Positions 63,111 through 64,000 of a stretch of DNA of 64,000 nucleotides are shown here, one piece after another; positions within the stretch are counted from its first letter, which is position 1, and each line of letters begins with the position of its first letter. The position numbers and the translations under genes were made by a program. The notes under the pieces were generated by a model that saw nothing but the letters and a program-made list of their open reading frames with translations, did not search any database and had not been told where the DNA came from. Source of the DNA: Paracoccaceae bacterium (GTDB lineage Bacteria; Pseudomonadota; Alphaproteobacteria; Rhodobacterales; Rhodobacteraceae). The stretch is from contig JACKKJ010000001.1 of the NCBI GenBank assembly GCA_024236495.1, positions 868,001 to 932,000 on the forward strand, in the 5' to 3' direction.

Positions 63111-63344
63111 TCAGGCTTCCGTCACGACCGTCCAACGTTTCGTCTTCGAGATCGGCGCGCATTCCACGATGCGGACGGTGTCGCCGACCTTGAACTGGTT
63201 CTCCGCGTCGTGCGCCCGGTATTTCTTGGACTTACGAACGGTCTTTTGCAGCAGCGGGTGCTTGAAGCGGCGCTCGACGAGGACGGTGATCGTCTGCTCG
63301 TTCTTGTCCGAGGTCACGACGCCTTGCAGGATACGTCTGGGCAT
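63111..63344 (-). CDS. rpsQ: 30S ribosomal protein S17
   Basis: The 77-residue protein has MPRRILQGVVTSDKNEQTI and KVGDTVRIVECAPISKTKRW, the OB-fold S17. It is 13 bp after rpmC. Confidence 0.98.
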   Translation of the reverse strand: MPRRILQGVVTSDKNEQTITVLVERRFKHPLLQKTVRKSKKYRAHDAENQFKVGDTVRIVECAPISKTKRWTVVTEA

Positions 63345-63357
63345 GTCTCGCTTCCTC

Positions 63358-63561
63358 TTACTTCGCCGCCGCTTCCGCGGCTTTCTGGTTCAGGACCGTC
63401 TGGATGCGGGCGACGTCACGGCGGACAGCGCGCATGCGGGCGGTGTTCTCAAGCTGGCCGGTGGCCTGCTGGAAGCGCAGGTTGAAAGCTTCCTTCTTGA
63501 GCTGCGTCAGCTCTTCACGAAGCTGGTCCGGCGACTTGCCGGTCAGTTCCTTGGCGTTCAT
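63358..63561 (-). CDS. rpmC: 50S ribosomal protein L29
   Basis: The 67-residue protein starts at ATG 63561 (MNAKELTGKSPDQL) and has LRFQQATGQLEN and RRDVARIQTVLNQ. It is the first gene of this part of the S10/spc run. rplP, normally right upstream, is replaced here by a divergent HNH-like gene. Confidence 0.97.
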   Translation of the reverse strand: MNAKELTGKSPDQLREELTQLKKEAFNLRFQQATGQLENTARMRAVRRDVARIQTVLNQKAAEAAAK

Positions 63562-63672
63562 TCGCCTTTTTCCTTTCAACATCACCAGAGGGCCCTTTCG
63601 GGTGACCCTTGTTCCGGTGGAGTCAACGACAAACGAGCGAATCCGGGCGGACCGGAATCGCAGGATGCGTCC

Positions 63673-63700
63673 CTATAAGGGAGAGGGGGCGGAGGGGCAA
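63673..63700 (-). promoter_or_regulatory. Candidate promoter of rpmC and downstream ribosomal genes
   Basis: On the minus strand TTGCCC (63695-63700) and TTATAG (63673-63678) are 16 bp apart, with a predicted leader of about 105 nt before rpmC. It is needed because the gene upstream is divergent. Confidence 0.45.
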
Positions 63701-63756
63701 GGGGAAAGGTGGGCGACGGCCTTGACTTCTGGAGCTGCTATTCGCAGGGTCGACAA

Positions 63757-64000
63757 GTGGCCAATGTTCTGTGCATCCATTGTGGGCGAAACCTGCCCAA
63801 GAACTGTTCGACGAAGGATCATGTCCCGTCGAAATTCCTACTAAGTCGACCGTTCCCCGACAATCTAGCAACCATTCGCATTTGCAGCGAATGCAATAGC
63901 GGTACTTCTCTGGATGAGGAGTACTTTGCCGCATTTCTGGGAATGATGCTGACATCTGGCGAAGGCGAAGAACTTCATCCGAATGAACCTGCAATTGACA
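63757..64000 (+). CDS. HNH-endonuclease-like zinc protein, partial
   Basis: The frame from GTG 63757 (AGGG 7 nt upstream; another GTG lies at 63709) to the window edge encodes about 81 residues. CIHCGRN at residues 6-12, a KDHVPSKF block with a histidine, and ICSECNSG form the two CxxC pairs and His of HNH/McrA-type zinc-binding nucleases. The C-terminal part is cut off. The sequence is less GC-rich than its neighbours, which suggests later acquisition. Confidence 0.6.
   Translation, partial: MANVLCIHCGRNLPKNCSTKDHVPSKFLLSRPFPDNLATIRICSECNSGTSLDEEYFAAFLGMMLTSGEGEELHPNEPAID

Overview
The window is GC-rich alphaproteobacterial chromosome, most likely Rhodobacteraceae. Supporting signs are a bztABCD amino-acid transporter, an ATP12 chaperone, a LuxR-LuxI pair beside the ribosomal alpha operon, an XrtD-type exosortase fused to an EpsI domain, and many ATGA/GTGA start-stop overlaps. 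No species can be named from what I can see.

Region 1 (1-30140) is accessory and makes exported or secreted products. On the minus strand, 13542 down to 1 is one tightly coupled operon: an iterative-type polyketide synthase (KS-AT-KR-DH-ACP-TE), a GT2 glycosyltransferase, an NRPS-like protein (formyltransferase, remnant condensation segment, adenylation domain split by a luciferase-like monooxygenase, carrier protein), a phosphopantetheinyl transferase and a membrane-anchored SGNH-type hydrolase cut by the window edge. The likely assembly order is the NRPS loading an N-formylated aminoacyl unit, one PKS extension, and TE release. Next comes an exopolysaccharide locus (13754-30140): several glycosyltransferases (GT2, GT4, WecG-type, GT61), wecB, a Wzx-like flippase, a DegT-type sugar aminotransferase, an (alpha/alpha)6-toroid protein, exosortase XrtD and a secreted glycoside-hydrolase-like protein with RTX repeats. 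The region stops at a tRNA-Arg(ACG) gene.

Region 2 (30323-50019) is core genome: a histidine kinase, rpmH-rnpA-yidD, ttcA, yidC-MOSC-yihA, an SDR, argB-Fe/S protein-sixA, bztABCD, then an overlapping chain of crcB, an RluA-type pseudouridine synthase, a HAD phosphatase and an ATP12 chaperone, and rarA.

Region 3 (50079-52143) is a quorum-sensing locus. luxR and luxI lie on the minus strand. Divergent from luxR are two tandem, homologous, apparently non-coding RNA genes of about 290 nt. Each has the same 31-bp upstream block (one mismatch) containing the palindrome GGACATGTCC, a promoter-like TGTATTTTATG at the same distance, a conserved 5' end, and hairpins whose stems differ by compensatory changes while the loops are identical, ending in a Rho-independent terminator. 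I found no family to assign these to; they are the strongest candidate for an undescribed system here.

Region 4 (52212-63561) is the ribosomal alpha/spc/S10 cluster on the minus strand: rpmC, rpsQ, rplN, rplX, rplE, rpsN, rpsH, rplF, rplR, rpsE, rpmD, then a strong terminator and two foreign genes (sulfotransferase, GFA-family protein), then rplO, secY, adk, rpsM, rpsK, rpoA, rplQ. A partial HNH-like gene on the plus strand ends the window and sits where rplP would normally adjoin rpmC.
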